NCBI GenBank assembly: GCA_022340185.1
Contig: JAJDOK010000137.1
Coordinates: 1 to 32,663 of the forward strand
DNA: 32,663 bases
DNA from: Salaquimonas sp.
Lineage (GTDB): Bacteria > Pseudomonadota > Alphaproteobacteria > Rhizobiales > Rhizobiaceae
Direction of reading: 5' to 3'
The notes beneath the pieces were generated by a model that saw only the letters and a program-made list of their open reading frames with translations, searched no databases and had not been told where the DNA came from. Of the stretch, positions 8,121 to 17,685 are shown one piece after another. The position numbers and the translations under genes were made by a program. Every line of letters starts with the position of its first letter. Position 1 is the stretch's first letter.

Positions 8121-9575
8121 CTAGTCTTCTTCCTTTGGGAGTGGTTCCACGGTCAGCGCCATGACGAGCGCGCCGGCAACCGTTGCCGCGGCGGCGACGC
8201 CAAGTCCGACCATATAGCCCGACAACAGGCTCGCCAGTCCTGACGCGAGAGCGACGCCGGCAAGCTGTGCAATGCGGCTTGCCGCGTTGTTGATGCCCGA
8301 GGCGAGGCCTTCGTCGTTGTCGTCGACGCTTGAAAGGACCGTCGCGGTCAGCGGCGTCACCAGAACCGCAAAGGAAAAGCCGAGAAGGCTCATTGGCGCC
8401 AGTATTCCGGTCGAGAGTTGCCAGCCCTGCCCGGCGGCCATCCAGCAATAGGCAATGGCCGCGCCGATCGGTCCGGCGACCAGCATCGATCTGGCGCCGA
8501 TCCTGTCAGCGATGCCGCCGAACAGGCGCGACAGCAGGCCGACACCCAGCGTGAACGGCAGAAAAACGAAACCGGACTGGCTGGCATCCAGACCGCGCCG
8601 GTCGATCAGTTCGAACGGCATCAGGAAGAACATGATCGCCAACCCGGAATAGATCAGCAGGGTCGCCAGATTCAATCCGACAAAAGGCCGGTTGCCCGCA
8701 AGCCGGGGCGGGGTCATCGGTTCACCCGCCCGCGTTTCCCACCATGCATAGGCCGCGATGCCGGCGATGCCGGCCACTACCGGAACCGTGATCGTGGTCC
8801 GGAAGAATTCCGATGCCTGTGCGGCCGCGACGGTATGGCCTGTCTCCGACGAGCCGATCTGTGATAGCCCGTAGGCGAGCGCGCCGAGTGAAGCTGCGAG
8901 GATCGCAGCGCCGGCAAGGTCGAAGCCGCGTTTCTGGCGCCGGTCGGGTGGAGCCAGCAAGATCAGCAGTGCGACGGCGGCGACCGCGATGGGCGGATTG
9001 ATCCAGAACACCGCTTCCCAGCCGAAACGGTCTGTCAGCCAGCCGCCCAATACCGGCCCGCCCGCCGTGGTGAGCGCCGAAGCCGCCGCCCATACGCCGA
9101 CGGCGGCGTTGCGCTCGGCGCGCGGGTAGATCGCGCCGATCAGCGCCAGGGAAGAGGGCGCGACGATAGCCGCGGCCACGCCCTGCAGAAAGCGAAAGCC
9201 GATCAGCCAGCCGGGCGATGGGGCGAGAGCGCAGGCCGCCGAGGCCGCGCCGAAGGCGAGGCAGCCGATCGTCAGCATCCTCACCCGCCCATGCACATCG
9301 GCAAGCGCGCCACCGATCAGTGTGAGCGAGGCAAGCGCAAGCACATAGCCGTTGATCACCCATTGCACCGAGGAGAGATCGGCGCCGAAATCCGCGCGCA
9401 GCGCCGGCAGCGCCACCGTCAGCGCCGACCCGTCGATGAAGGCCATGGCCGAGGCGAGCACGCACGCCGTGAGCACCAGTGCCCGCTTGCCCCGGCTCAT
9501 CGCCGCACAGGCATCCTGCGGCGGCTCGGCGTCGATCAGGCCTTCGCTGCACGGTTCTTCATAGGGTTGCGCCAT
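8121..9575 (-). CDS. MFS drug/solute exporter, DHA2 (EmrB/QacA) family
   Basis: A 484-residue inner-membrane transporter with about 14 hydrophobic segments and a family motif C region reading TAGGPVLGGWLTDRFGW. That motif and the length place it in the 14-segment DHA2 proton-coupled exporter group. The substrate cannot be told. The start is set at 9575, where GGGAG precedes by six bases; an in-frame ATG at 9605 has no clear ribosome site. It converges on the preceding thioredoxin-like gene with only six bases between stops. No membrane-fusion partner gene is adjacent. Confidence 0.85.
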   Translation of the reverse strand: MAQPYEEPCSEGLIDAEPPQDACAAMSRGKRALVLTACVLASAMAFIDGSALTVALPALRADFGADLSSVQWVINGYVLALASLTLIGGALADVHGRVRMLTIGCLAFGAASAACALAPSPGWLIGFRFLQGVAAAIVAPSSLALIGAIYPRAERNAAVGVWAAASALTTAGGPVLGGWLTDRFGWEAVFWINPPIAVAAVALLILLAPPDRRQKRGFDLAGAAILAASLGALAYGLSQIGSSETGHTVAAAQASEFFRTTITVPVVAGIAGIAAYAWWETRAGEPMTPPRLAGNRPFVGLNLATLLIYSGLAIMFFLMPFELIDRRGLDASQSGFVFLPFTLGVGLLSRLFGGIADRIGARSMLVAGPIGAAIAYCWMAAGQGWQLSTGILAPMSLLGFSFAVLVTPLTATVLSSVDDNDEGLASGINNAASRIAQLAGVALASGLASLLSGYMVGLGVAAAATVAGALVMALTVEPLPKEED

Positions 9576-9747
9576 GCTCACTCCCGCGGATTTCCGGACA
9601 CCCACCTAACACATCGCTCGCCCGATGGCATGCCGGGTCCGTCGCGGCTTCCTGCCAGCTGGGCGACATGGACGTTTTGCTGCCGATATGAGATGATAGG
9701 AATTCTTCCCAAGCAAATCTGTCAGTTTTCGCGAGCCATCATCTGCG

Positions 9748-10053
9748 ATGAGCGACACCGATTTAAAGCCGAAGACCAAGGTCAAGCCGAAGGTCGAGAA
9801 GCCGCGCCTGCACAAGGTCATTCTGGTCAATGACGACTACACGCCGCGCGAATTCGTCGTCATGGTGCTGAAGGCCGAGTTCCGCATGAGCGAGGATCAG
9901 GCGCACAAGGTGATGATCACCGCCCATCGCAGGGGTGTTTGCGTCGTCGCCGTCTTCACCCGCGAGATCGCCGAGGAAAAGGCGACCTCGGCCACCGACC
10001 GCGGCCGGAAGATGGGCTTCCCGCTGCTTTTCACCACCGAGCCTGAGGAATAG
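9748..10053 (+). CDS. clpS: ClpS-family N-degron adaptor, probably the second paralogue
   Basis: A 101-residue adaptor that binds N-end-rule substrates and delivers them to ClpA-ClpP. The core NDDYTP (28-33) and H60 match the residues that bind the substrate amino group in E. coli ClpS (N34, D35, H66). The N-terminal 20 residues are lysine- and proline-rich and likely flexible, as expected of the arm that enters the ClpA pore. The gatekeeper methionine M40 of E. coli is arginine here (R34). No clpA lies next to it, whereas the main alphaproteobacterial clpS is usually beside clpA, so this is probably the ClpS2-type copy. No strong ribosome site is visible. Confidence 0.9.
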   Translation: MSDTDLKPKTKVKPKVEKPRLHKVILVNDDYTPREFVVMVLKAEFRMSEDQAHKVMITAHRRGVCVVAVFTREIAEEKATSATDRGRKMGFPLLFTTEPEE

Positions 10054-10098
10054 CCGGACGAATTACCTGATCGGCAGTAGCGGATTTTTTCGATGAAT

Positions 10099-10175
10099 TG
10101 GTCGGAGTGGCAGGATTCGAACCTGCGACCCCCTCGTCCCGAACGAGGTGCGCTACCAGACTGCGCCACACTCCG
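10099..10175 (-). tRNA. tRNA-Pro (anticodon CGG)
   Basis: A full 77-base cloverleaf on the minus strand with encoded CCA. Acceptor CGGAGTG pairs with CACTCCG, discriminator A. The anticodon stem CCTCG/CGAGG encloses the loop TTCGGGA, so the anticodon is CGG (Pro). The T arm GCAGG-TTCGAAT-CCTGC is canonical. Confidence 0.97.
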
Positions 10176-10403
10176 CCTGTTTTCGGCGGACGGCCCACAT
10201 CCCGCATTTGGCGGGCGATATAGTTGGGCCGGACCGTTTGAAAGTCGCGGCGTTATAGCCGCCGTCCGATGCCTCGGCAAGGCTTTTTCAGCCGCGCGAC
10301 AACATGCCGGCATCGATCTCTGTTTGCGCCTGCGCCGCTTGCGGCGACAAGGTGGAATGGCTATACAGCCGTCCTCGTCGGCCGGCATTCGTTTCGGCCC
10401 GAT

Positions 10404-10478
10404 TGGGGCGTAGCCAAGTGGTAAGGCAGCGGTTTTTGGTACCGCCATGCGCTGGTTCGAATCCAGCCGCCCCAGCCA
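10404..10478 (+). tRNA. tRNA-Gln (anticodon TTG)
   Basis: A full 75-base cloverleaf with encoded CCA. Acceptor TGGGGCG pairs with CGCCCCA, discriminator G. The anticodon stem GCGGT/ACCGC encloses TTTTGGT, giving anticodon TTG (Gln). The T arm GCTGG-TTCGAAT-CCAGC is canonical. The next 192 bases up to the livF-type stop hold no gene that I can see. Confidence 0.97.
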
Positions 10479-10670
10479 GTTTTCCGTTATCTCGACACGG
10501 TAATCACATGGCCCCAAGCTGGCGGCCACTGCAGGCGGGTCTCACGCTGACACGTGTTTGACGTCACAAGCAGTATTCATCTATCCGGCGGAACATTGGT
10601 GGCAGCAGGGGGACTTCCGCGACGATCCGGTCGGGGATACTACTCGCCTGCCGTTTCGAGAATACGTCGG

Positions 10671-11420
10671 CTAGATCGCCAGATATTCGTTTCTCAGTTC
10701 GGCGTTGTCGAGCACCTCGCTGGCGGTCCCGTCGAACACGATCTCCCCCATGTCGAGGATTAGTGCCCGGTTGGCCAGTTCCAGCGCCGCGACGGCGTTC
10801 TGTTCGACGATGATGGTGGTGATGCCCAGCGACTTGATCTCGCTGACGATCTTCTCGATTTCCTGCACGATGACCGGCGCCAGCCCCTCATAGGGTTCGT
10901 CGAGCAGCAGCAGCTTGATGTCGCGTGCCAGCGCGCGCGCCACGGCGAGCATTTGCTGTTCGCCGCCCGAAAGCGTCACGCCTTCCTGCTTGCGGCGATC
11001 GGCGAGGCGCGGGAAATGCGCGTAGATTTGCTCAAGCGACCAGCCGCGTGGCTCCACGATCTGTGCGAGCTTCAGATTTTCCTCCACGGAAAGCCCGGCA
11101 ATGATGCGACGGTCCTCCTGCACGAGCTGGATGCCGCTACGCGAGGCGTCGAAGTCGCTCATCTTGTGTATCGCTTCGTCCCTCAGCCAGATTTCCCCGC
11201 GCCTCAGCACAGGGTTGGCGGCGCGCGCGAGCGTTCGCAGCGTCGAGGTCTTGCCGGCGCCGTTGCGCCCGAGCAGGGCAACGATGTCGCCTTCGTCGAT
11301 CTCGAAGCTCACGCCCTGGACGATATAGCTTTCGCCGTAATAGGCGTGGATATCGCGCACGCGGAAATAGTGCCTTGCCGAAGATTCCGGCGCTGTGGCT
11401 TCTGCCGCCAGGGCATTCAT
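10671..11420 (-). CDS. LivF-type ABC transporter ATPase
   Basis: A 249-residue cytoplasmic ATPase of the branched-chain amino acid (HAAT) ABC family. Walker A GRNGAGKTS is at 51-59, signature LSGGEQQ near 150-156, and Walker B LLLLDEP at 170-176. A 16-residue N-terminal extension precedes the ABC domain. It is the last gene of the leftward five-gene operon, and its start overlaps the upstream ATPase stop by four bases (ATGA). The true substrate may not be an amino acid; see the binding protein and the neighbouring regulators. Confidence 0.9.
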   Translation of the reverse strand: MNALAAEATAPESSARHYFRVRDIHAYYGESYIVQGVSFEIDEGDIVALLGRNGAGKTSTLRTLARAANPVLRRGEIWLRDEAIHKMSDFDASRSGIQLVQEDRRIIAGLSVEENLKLAQIVEPRGWSLEQIYAHFPRLADRRKQEGVTLSGGEQQMLAVARALARDIKLLLLDEPYEGLAPVIVQEIEKIVSEIKSLGITTIIVEQNAVAALELANRALILDMGEIVFDGTASEVLDNAELRNEYLAI

Positions 11421-12178
11421 AGATGCGCTCCCCCGAGATAGGCTTCCTGAACCTTCGGATTGCCCTTGACCTCGTCCGGCGTGCCGTCGGCGATGATCTG
11501 GCCCTGCGCCAGCACGGTGATGCGGTCGGCCAGCGAAAAGACGACGTGCATGTCGTGCTCGATGATCACCTTGGTCATGCCGCGTTCCTTGATCTTCTTG
11601 AGCAGGTCGACCGTGGAATTGGTGTCGTGGCGCGACATGCCGGCGGTCGGTTCGTCAAGCAGGAGCAACCTCGGGCGCTGCACCAGCCCCATGGCGAGTT
11701 CGAGCCGCCGCTTGTCGCCGCGCGACAGGCTGGAGGCCACCAGATCCTTTTTCGCGGCAAGTCCGACATCGCCCAGCCAGAGCTCGGCCTCTTCGGCGAT
11801 ATCCTTCCTGTCCTGCAGGGACTTGACGGCATTGAAGCGGAAGGCGCCGTCATGTTTGGCGAATGCCGGGACCAGCACATTCTGCAGAAGGGTGAGGTCG
11901 GGAAAGATCTCCGGAGTCTGGAACACCCGGACAACCCCCATCTGGTTGATCTCGTAGGGCTTCTTGCCGGTGATGACCTCACCGTCGAAGACGACCGCGC
12001 CGCTGTCGGGTGCCAGCCTGCCGATGCAGACATTGAGCAGCGTCGACTTGCCTGCCCCGTTCGGGCCGATAATGGCGTGGGTCGTGCCTTCCATCACCTG
12101 AAGGTCGATATCCGACAGCGCATGCAGTCCGCCGAAGCTCTTGTGCACATCCGCCACATGGAGAACCGCGTTTTCCAC
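11417..12178 (-). CDS. LivG-type ABC transporter ATPase
   Basis: A 253-residue ATPase paired with the LivF-type one. Walker A GPNGAGKST is at 38-46 and Walker B LLLLDEP at 171-177, followed by the LivG-typical TAGMS. The signature is LSRGDKRR (151-158) rather than the LSYGQQRR of classical LivG. That variant suggests a subfamily distinct from amino acid LivG and UrtD proteins. Its stop overlaps the next gene and it starts 12 bases after the LivM-type permease stop. Confidence 0.9.
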   Translation of the reverse strand: MENAVLHVADVHKSFGGLHALSDIDLQVMEGTTHAIIGPNGAGKSTLLNVCIGRLAPDSGAVVFDGEVITGKKPYEINQMGVVRVFQTPEIFPDLTLLQNVLVPAFAKHDGAFRFNAVKSLQDRKDIAEEAELWLGDVGLAAKKDLVASSLSRGDKRRLELAMGLVQRPRLLLLDEPTAGMSRHDTNSTVDLLKKIKERGMTKVIIEHDMHVVFSLADRITVLAQGQIIADGTPDEVKGNPKVQEAYLGGAHL

Positions 12179-12190
12179 TATCCGATCTCC

Positions 12191-13378
12191 CTACTCGGCC
12201 GGATTGAGTTCGGTCTGCGCGCTGCTGTCCACAGACTTCCGGCCGAACGCCTTCCAGATGCGCTGAAAGCCTTCCATGATGCCGCCGGGCAGGAAAACCA
12301 CGACCAGCACGAAGATCAGACCAAGCGTGAGGTGCCAGCCTTCGCCGACAAAGGGGTTGATGACGGCAACCACGAAATCCTGGACCCCATGCGGCAGCCA
12401 GCCGAACCAGTCGTGCAGCACGCTTTCATTGATCTTGGAGAAGATGTTCTCGAAATACTTGATGAAGCCCGCTCCCAGGATCGGGCCCATCAACGTGCCG
12501 GCGCCACCCAGGATGGTCATGAGCACGACTTCTCCCGATGCCGTCCATTGCATGCGCTCGGCGCCGGCGAGCGGGTCCATGGCGGCAAGCAGTCCGCCGG
12601 CCAGACCGGCATACATGCCGGAAATGACGAAGGCGGTCAGCATGTAGGGTCGGGTGTTGACACCGGAATAGTCAAGACGGGTGCGATTTGTCTTGATCGC
12701 CCTCAGCATCAGGCCGAAAGGCGAACGGAAGATGCGCAACGCGATATAGAAGGCGATGATCGCGATTACGGCGGTGAAATAGTAGCCGATGTTGAAGGTG
12801 AACTCCCAGCCTGCAAGATGAAGCTTGACACTGTCGATCATGGCAAGGCCGAAGAAATGCGGGCTGTTGGGCGAATTGGGGCCCATGAGATATTGCGGGT
12901 CCTTGCCATAGACCTGAAGGCCGGTTTCGCCATTGGTGAGCGGTGTGAACACCGAATAGGCGAGATTGTAGGACATCTGGGCGAAGGCGAGGGTCAGGAT
13001 CGAGAAATAGATGCCGGAGCGCCTTAGCGAGATATAGCCGATGAGCAGCGCGAAAATGCCCGAGGTGATCACCGCCAGAATGAGGCCGGGTACGACGTTG
13101 AAGCCTAGCAGCTTGTACATCCACACAACGGAGTAGGAGCCCACGCCGAGAAAGGCGGCATGGCCGAAGGACAGATAGCCCGTCAATCCGAACAGGATGT
13201 TGAAGCCCATCGCGAAGATGCCGTAGATCGCGAAACGCTGCATCAGATCGGGATAGCCGGCATTGAACTGCGCCAGCGAGGAACCTTCGGGAAAAGGCTG
13301 CAGCAGGATCGGCGTGGCCAGTGTCAGGAACACGACCAGGAGAAGGAATAGGCTGTCCTGCCTGCTCAATCGGGTCAT
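12191..13378 (-). CDS. LivM-type ABC transporter permease
   Basis: A 395-residue inner-membrane permease with about 9-10 hydrophobic segments. The family stretches [19 protein letters not shown] and [13 protein letters not shown] are clear LivM hallmarks. It has a C-terminal cytoplasmic tail of about 25 residues. It starts four bases after the LivH-type permease stop, so the two permeases are made together and form the heterodimeric channel. Confidence 0.92.
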   Translation of the reverse strand: MTRLSRQDSLFLLLVVFLTLATPILLQPFPEGSSLAQFNAGYPDLMQRFAIYGIFAMGFNILFGLTGYLSFGHAAFLGVGSYSVVWMYKLLGFNVVPGLILAVITSGIFALLIGYISLRRSGIYFSILTLAFAQMSYNLAYSVFTPLTNGETGLQVYGKDPQYLMGPNSPNSPHFFGLAMIDSVKLHLAGWEFTFNIGYYFTAVIAIIAFYIALRIFRSPFGLMLRAIKTNRTRLDYSGVNTRPYMLTAFVISGMYAGLAGGLLAAMDPLAGAERMQWTASGEVVLMTILGGAGTLMGPILGAGFIKYFENIFSKINESVLHDWFGWLPHGVQDFVVAVINPFVGEGWHLTLGLIFVLVVVFLPGGIMEGFQRIWKAFGRKSVDSSAQTELNPAE

Positions 13379-13382
13379 CGGA

Positions 13383-14414
13383 TCAATCCTCCATCACGCC
13401 CTTGCGGCCGAGCAGGCCGCGCGGTCGGGTAAGCAGGATGACGATCGCGACGAGGTAGATGATGATCTGATCGATGCCCGGGATGATCGCCTTGACCTCG
13501 TTCATCGAGGCGAAGGACTGCAGGATGCCGAGGACGAAGCCGGCCAGGACCGCGCCGGGCAGTGAGCCCATGCCGCCGACCACCACGACGACGAAGCTCA
13601 GCACCAGAAAGTCCATCCCCATGTGGAAACTCGGCGACAGGATGGGCGCATACATGACGCCAGCTACGCCCGCGACCACCGCTGCGATGGCGAACATGAT
13701 CGTGAAGCGGCGATTGATGTTGATGCCAAGCAGGCTGACCGTGTCGCGGTCGACCATGCCGGCGCGCACCACCATGCCGAAGGTCGTGAATTGCAGGAAG
13801 ACGAAAACGGCGCCGATGACGAGCACGGCGAACAGGAAATAGACCATGCGCCAATAGGGGTAGATGATCACGTCCGGGCTGAAACCCAGCAATGCGCCGA
13901 AATCGAAGGAGCCGGTGAAGGCTTCCGGCGCACCGGTCTGGATCGGATTGGCGCCGAAGAAATACTTGATCACTTCCTGCATCACGATGGCGAGGCCGAA
14001 GGTCACCAGAATCTGTTCGGCGTGCGAGCGCTTGTAGAAGTGCTTGATCAGGCCGCGTTCCATGGCGAATCCGATCGCCACCATGACGGGAATGGCCAGA
14101 AGGATGGCGAGCGGCACCGACCAGTCGATGATCGCGGCACCGATATCGTGGCCGAACCAGCTCTCCACATAGGGCACCTGCACCTTGAGCGGGTTGCCCA
14201 GGAAATCCTTCTGGGTGGGATCGACCTGTTCGAAGGAAAGGCCCATCAGTTTTTGCAGCGTCACCGCGCAAAAGGCGCCGATCATGAACAGCGCGCCATG
14301 GGCGAAATTCACAACCCCCAGCGTGCCGAAAATCAGCGTCAGGCCCAGCGCGATGAGCGCGTAGGCCGAGCCCTTGTCGAGGCCGTTGAGGATTTGCAGG
14401 ATGATGGCGTCCAT
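13383..14414 (-). CDS. LivH-type ABC transporter permease
   Basis: A 343-residue inner-membrane permease. The N-terminal segment [20 protein letters not shown] followed by NFAHG is diagnostic for LivH. It is longer than E. coli LivH (308), mainly because of a loop near residues 65-90 with a charged segment around [10 protein letters not shown]. It lies 121 bases downstream of the binding-protein gene, with a strong hairpin in that gap. Confidence 0.92.
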   Translation of the reverse strand: MDAIILQILNGLDKGSAYALIALGLTLIFGTLGVVNFAHGALFMIGAFCAVTLQKLMGLSFEQVDPTQKDFLGNPLKVQVPYVESWFGHDIGAAIIDWSVPLAILLAIPVMVAIGFAMERGLIKHFYKRSHAEQILVTFGLAIVMQEVIKYFFGANPIQTGAPEAFTGSFDFGALLGFSPDVIIYPYWRMVYFLFAVLVIGAVFVFLQFTTFGMVVRAGMVDRDTVSLLGININRRFTIMFAIAAVVAGVAGVMYAPILSPSFHMGMDFLVLSFVVVVVGGMGSLPGAVLAGFVLGILQSFASMNEVKAIIPGIDQIIIYLVAIVILLTRPRGLLGRKGVMED

Positions 14415-14482
14415 ACCAGCCGCACCAGAGAAATGGTTGCCCGGGGGTTAAGTATACCGGATCTTCAGCGATTCATAGGGAT

Positions 14483-14513
14483 GACCAACCGCGCGCCGGG
14501 CGCGCGGTTGGTC
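14483..14513 (-). terminator. strong hairpin between binding-protein and permease genes
   Basis: GACCAACCGCGCGCC and GGCGCGCGGTTGGTC are perfect complements separated by one base, giving a 13-15 bp stem. No T-run follows on the minus strand. It is more likely an mRNA-stabilising or partial-termination structure that raises binding-protein output over the membrane subunits than a full terminator. Confidence 0.55.
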
Positions 14514-14535
14514 GAATCATTTGCCTGTCGGGCGT

Positions 14536-15930
14536 TTATGCACCCGAATTGCACTTGCCCAGCGAAGCGTCCTTGCCGCCGAACATTTCGTTGTCGGGTT
14601 CGTACCAGACGTTGGATACCGGCGTGGTCTCCACGATCTCCAGGATGTCGTACTTGTTGGTGGGGCTCTCTTTGCCCTTCATGACCAGCACGTCCTTGAA
14701 GCACTGATGGTCGGCCGAACGGTACATCGTCTTGCCGGTTCCCATGCCGTCGAACATGAAGCCCTTGTTGGATGGAGAATCGATGCCGGCAATGCTGCCC
14801 GTATTCTCCTCCAGCGCCGCAACCACGCCGCACGGATCGAAAGTTCCGGCGCGTTCCACGGCGTCCGCATAGAGCAGGGTCTGCACATAGCAGGTCTGCG
14901 CGGAGTTCGACGGCGGCGCACCATACTTCTCGCCGAACGACTTGACGAACGCCTTGGTGCCCGGATTGTCGAGCTGCCAGTTCCAGTTCATGGAACCGTA
15001 CACGCCCTTGATGTTGTCTCCCGCGCCTTCGGCCATCAGCTCGGAATAGAGCGGAACGACGATCTCAAAGTTCTTGCCATTGGCCTGCTTGTCGCGCAAG
15101 CCGAACTGAACCGACTGGGTCAGCGAGTTGATCATGTCGCCGCCATAATGGTTCAGGATCAGCACGTCGGCACCCGATTGCAGAACCGGGGTGATATAGG
15201 ACGAGAAATCGCCCGCGCCGACCGGTGTGCGGACGTCCTTGATCATGTCCCAACCCTTTTCCTCGAGGAAAGTCTTCATCGAGTCGGCCTGCGTCCAGCC
15301 CCAGGTGTAGTCGGATGTCAGCATGTAGAATTTGCGGTCCGTGCCATAGGCCTTGGCCAGCACCGGAGCCAGCGCGGCGCCGGACATGTAGGCGTCGAAG
15401 AAATGGCGGAAGCCATTGGCCTTGCGGTCCTTGCCGGTGGTGTCGTTGGAATGCGTCAGACCGGCCATGAAGATAATGCCGGCTTCCTGGCACAAGCCCT
15501 GCACGGCAACGGCGACGCCCGAGGACGAACCGCCATTGATCATGACCACACCGTCCTTCTCGATCATCGAGCGGGCGGAGGCGCGCGCGGCGTCGGACTT
15601 CGTCTGCGTGTCGCCGCTGACGAACTCGACCTTCTTGCCGAGAATGCCGTTGCCCTTGAGCGTCTTCGACGAGAAGGTGTTCATCATGCCGCCGTCGCCT
15701 TCGCCATTGAGATGCTCTACGGCGAGTTGCTGGGCGCGCAATTCGTCCATGCCCTCGGCCGCGTAGGGGCCGGTCTGAGGCACGTTGAAGCCGAGCTTGA
15801 CGGTCGAACCCTTCGGTTCATTGAGATAAGCGCGTGCACTGCTGGTGAAGATGGTCGGCAGCGCCAAACCGGCACCGGCGACCGCCGAGCTTTTGATAAA
15901 GCTGCGACGATTGATCTTGTCGAACTTCAT
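14536..15930 (-). CDS. periplasmic substrate-binding protein of HAAT-type ABC transporter
   Basis: A 464-residue periplasmic binding protein of the type I (LivJ/UrtA-like, Peripla_BP_6) fold, longer than LivJ (about 367). It carries a twin-arginine-like signal NRRSFIKS (7-14) followed by a hydrophobic run ending near SARA, so it may be exported folded. Family features include GFNVPQTGPYA at the domain start and GGSSSGVAVAVQ near the ligand cleft. GGGAGGAA precedes the start by a good distance. It heads the operon and is divergent from a short-chain-fatty-acid-type XRE regulator, which suggests a small organic acid or amide ligand. The ligand cannot be read from the sequence. Confidence 0.88.
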   Translation of the reverse strand: MKFDKINRRSFIKSSAVAGAGLALPTIFTSSARAYLNEPKGSTVKLGFNVPQTGPYAAEGMDELRAQQLAVEHLNGEGDGGMMNTFSSKTLKGNGILGKKVEFVSGDTQTKSDAARASARSMIEKDGVVMINGGSSSGVAVAVQGLCQEAGIIFMAGLTHSNDTTGKDRKANGFRHFFDAYMSGAALAPVLAKAYGTDRKFYMLTSDYTWGWTQADSMKTFLEEKGWDMIKDVRTPVGAGDFSSYITPVLQSGADVLILNHYGGDMINSLTQSVQFGLRDKQANGKNFEIVVPLYSELMAEGAGDNIKGVYGSMNWNWQLDNPGTKAFVKSFGEKYGAPPSNSAQTCYVQTLLYADAVERAGTFDPCGVVAALEENTGSIAGIDSPSNKGFMFDGMGTGKTMYRSADHQCFKDVLVMKGKESPTNKYDILEIVETTPVSNVWYEPDNEMFGGKDASLGKCNSGA

Positions 15931-15999
15931 GGAGTTCCTCCCAATGGTCTGTCGTCCCGGGATCGGGACCCAAATATTGCGGTGCCATAATTGGACACC

Positions 16000-16088
16000 T
16001 TTGTAACTTTGGCAATAAGCCTTTGGTATATTTAATGATTTTTGTAATTAATTCTTGTTGCCATGCAGCAAATTTGTAAATAATTTAC
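16000..16088. promoter_or_regulatory. divergent control region with repeated TTTGTAA and a palindrome
   Basis: The 184-base spacer between the binding-protein gene and the XRE regulator gene is AT-rich. TTTGTAA occurs three times (16000-16006, 16041-16047, 16073-16079). The last copy overlaps a perfect inverted repeat GTAAAT-A-ATTTAC at 16076-16088, 26 bases before the regulator start. These are candidate operators of the adjacent regulator, by analogy with related RamB-type proteins that bind short AT-flanked dyads. Confidence 0.4.
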
Positions 16089-16114
16089 TCACAGCCAGGT
16101 GTGAGGAGGAAGCC

Positions 16115-17590
16115 TTGCGACAGAACCTGACCGGTTACAAGATAAGGTCCTTGCGCCGCGAGGCGGGCCTCACCCAGGCTTCGCTGGCGAAAAAGGCTCA
16201 GATTTCAGCGTCCTATCTCAATTTGATCGAGGCCAATCGTCGGCCGGCCGCCGGCGCGCTGCTTGACCGGATCGCGGCTGGGCTAGGCATTGACCGGTCG
16301 GTGCTCGACGGCCGCGCCGAAAGCAGAATGGTCGAAGCCCTCGAGGAGATCGCAGCCGACCCGGCGGTGGCTGTTGCGCCGCGTCCTGTCGCTGCCGAAC
16401 AGCTCGTCAGCGACCATCCCGATTGGGCCAGCTTTGTCCAGCGCCTCTATCGCGGCTATCTCGAACAAAGCGAAACGGTTATGGCGTTGGCCGACCGGCT
16501 GAACCGCGATCCGTTCCTGGGCGACAGCGTGCATCGGATGTTGTCGAGCGTGACCGCAATCCATTCGGCGGCCGAAATCTTGCAGGGGACAGAAAGGCTC
16601 TCCCCTTCGGACCGGCGGCGATTCCTCGATATCGTTTCGTCCGATTCCGAGACACTGGCCCGCACGGCCAAGTCGCTGGTCGAGTTCATCGAAAGCACCC
16701 ATGTGCGCATGCGATCGGTCACGCCAACGGAGGCGGTCGATGCATTCCTGTTCGAATCCGACAACCATTTTGCGGAGATCGAGGCGCTGACGGAGAGTTT
16801 TCGAAGCCAGGCGCAGGATCGCGAAAGCGTCGAAGATGCAGCAGCGCGAGCCGTGAAACTGGCAGGTGGCAGGATGCTCGATATCGATCCGTTTGCCTTG
16901 CCGGAAAGCCGGCGTTTTGCCATTCTGCGTCATTGGGCGCTCGTTTGTGGTCATGAAGTCATCGAAGCCGTTCTGGCTGCCCATGGCACATTGTCACCGG
17001 AAGCGCGTGAACTGTGCGCCCAGGCGTTGCACAGCTATGCGGCCGGGGCGCTGGCAATGCCATACGGTCCGTTCCTGGAGGCGGCCGAGACCTGGCGTTA
17101 CGACATCGATCGACTTGCCCGCCGCTTCGGTGTTTCCTACGAGCAGGCGGCGCATCGCCTGTCGACCCTGCGTCGTCCCGGACAGCCGGGCGTCCGGTTT
17201 GCCTTCATGCGCTCCGATGCATCTGGCTTCGTCACCAAGCGTCTTCCGCTGACCAATCTGCCGCTGCCCAGACACGCCACCGCGTGTCCGCTTTGGGCGG
17301 TTCATGGTGCCTTCCAGAGTCCCGGTGTCACCGTGCGTAATATCGGCGAACTCCCGTCAGGCGACCGCTTTCTCTTCTTTGCCCGCGCGATTGACAAGGT
17401 GCCGGCGGTTGCCGGGCGTCCTCGTCGTCTGCTTTCGGTGATGCTGGCCTGCAATGCCGATGAGGCCGGGCGGGTGATCTATGGCGACGGATTGCAGCAC
17501 GAACAGGCGGTTGTGCCCGTGGGAACGGTATGCCGGCTTTGCCGGCGACCCGATTGCAGGCACCGCCAGGAAGCCCCCCTGGTGGTGTAG
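16115..17590 (+). CDS. XRE-family regulator, short-chain fatty acyl (ScfR/RamB-like) type
   Basis: A 491-residue cytoplasmic regulator. An XRE helix-turn-helix covers about 8-60 (IRSLRREAGLTQASLAKKA). A long middle region of the IrrE-like/DUF2083 type follows. The C-terminal cluster CRLCRRPDCRH (473-483) may bind metal. Relatives such as RamB and PrpQ-type proteins control acetate, propionate or glyoxylate genes and respond to acyl-CoA. The start is TTG 16115, five bases after AGGAGG; an in-frame TTG at 16055 would add 20 residues without a ribosome site. It is divergent from the ABC operon and upstream of a two-component system, so it likely governs both. Confidence 0.87.
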   Translation: MRQNLTGYKIRSLRREAGLTQASLAKKAQISASYLNLIEANRRPAAGALLDRIAAGLGIDRSVLDGRAESRMVEALEEIAADPAVAVAPRPVAAEQLVSDHPDWASFVQRLYRGYLEQSETVMALADRLNRDPFLGDSVHRMLSSVTAIHSAAEILQGTERLSPSDRRRFLDIVSSDSETLARTAKSLVEFIESTHVRMRSVTPTEAVDAFLFESDNHFAEIEALTESFRSQAQDRESVEDAAARAVKLAGGRMLDIDPFALPESRRFAILRHWALVCGHEVIEAVLAAHGTLSPEARELCAQALHSYAAGALAMPYGPFLEAAETWRYDIDRLARRFGVSYEQAAHRLSTLRRPGQPGVRFAFMRSDASGFVTKRLPLTNLPLPRHATACPLWAVHGAFQSPGVTVRNIGELPSGDRFLFFARAIDKVPAVAGRPRRLLSVMLACNADEAGRVIYGDGLQHEQAVVPVGTVCRLCRRPDCRHRQEAPLVV

Positions 17591-17685
17591 GCGCGGCAGT
17601 CTGAAAACCCTGCGCGACGAAGGTTGGACTACGCTTTGCGGTCATCACGGCCTATAGTTGTGGCGGGAGACAGGAGGAGTCCGCC

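Noticed and set aside
10054-10098. Six-T run after clpS as a terminator
   Set aside because: No convincing stem precedes the T-run at 10085-10090.
11423-13027. Long open frame on the plus strand across the LivG- and LivM-type genes
   Set aside because: It is an antisense shadow of two clearly identified transporter genes and shows no family motif.
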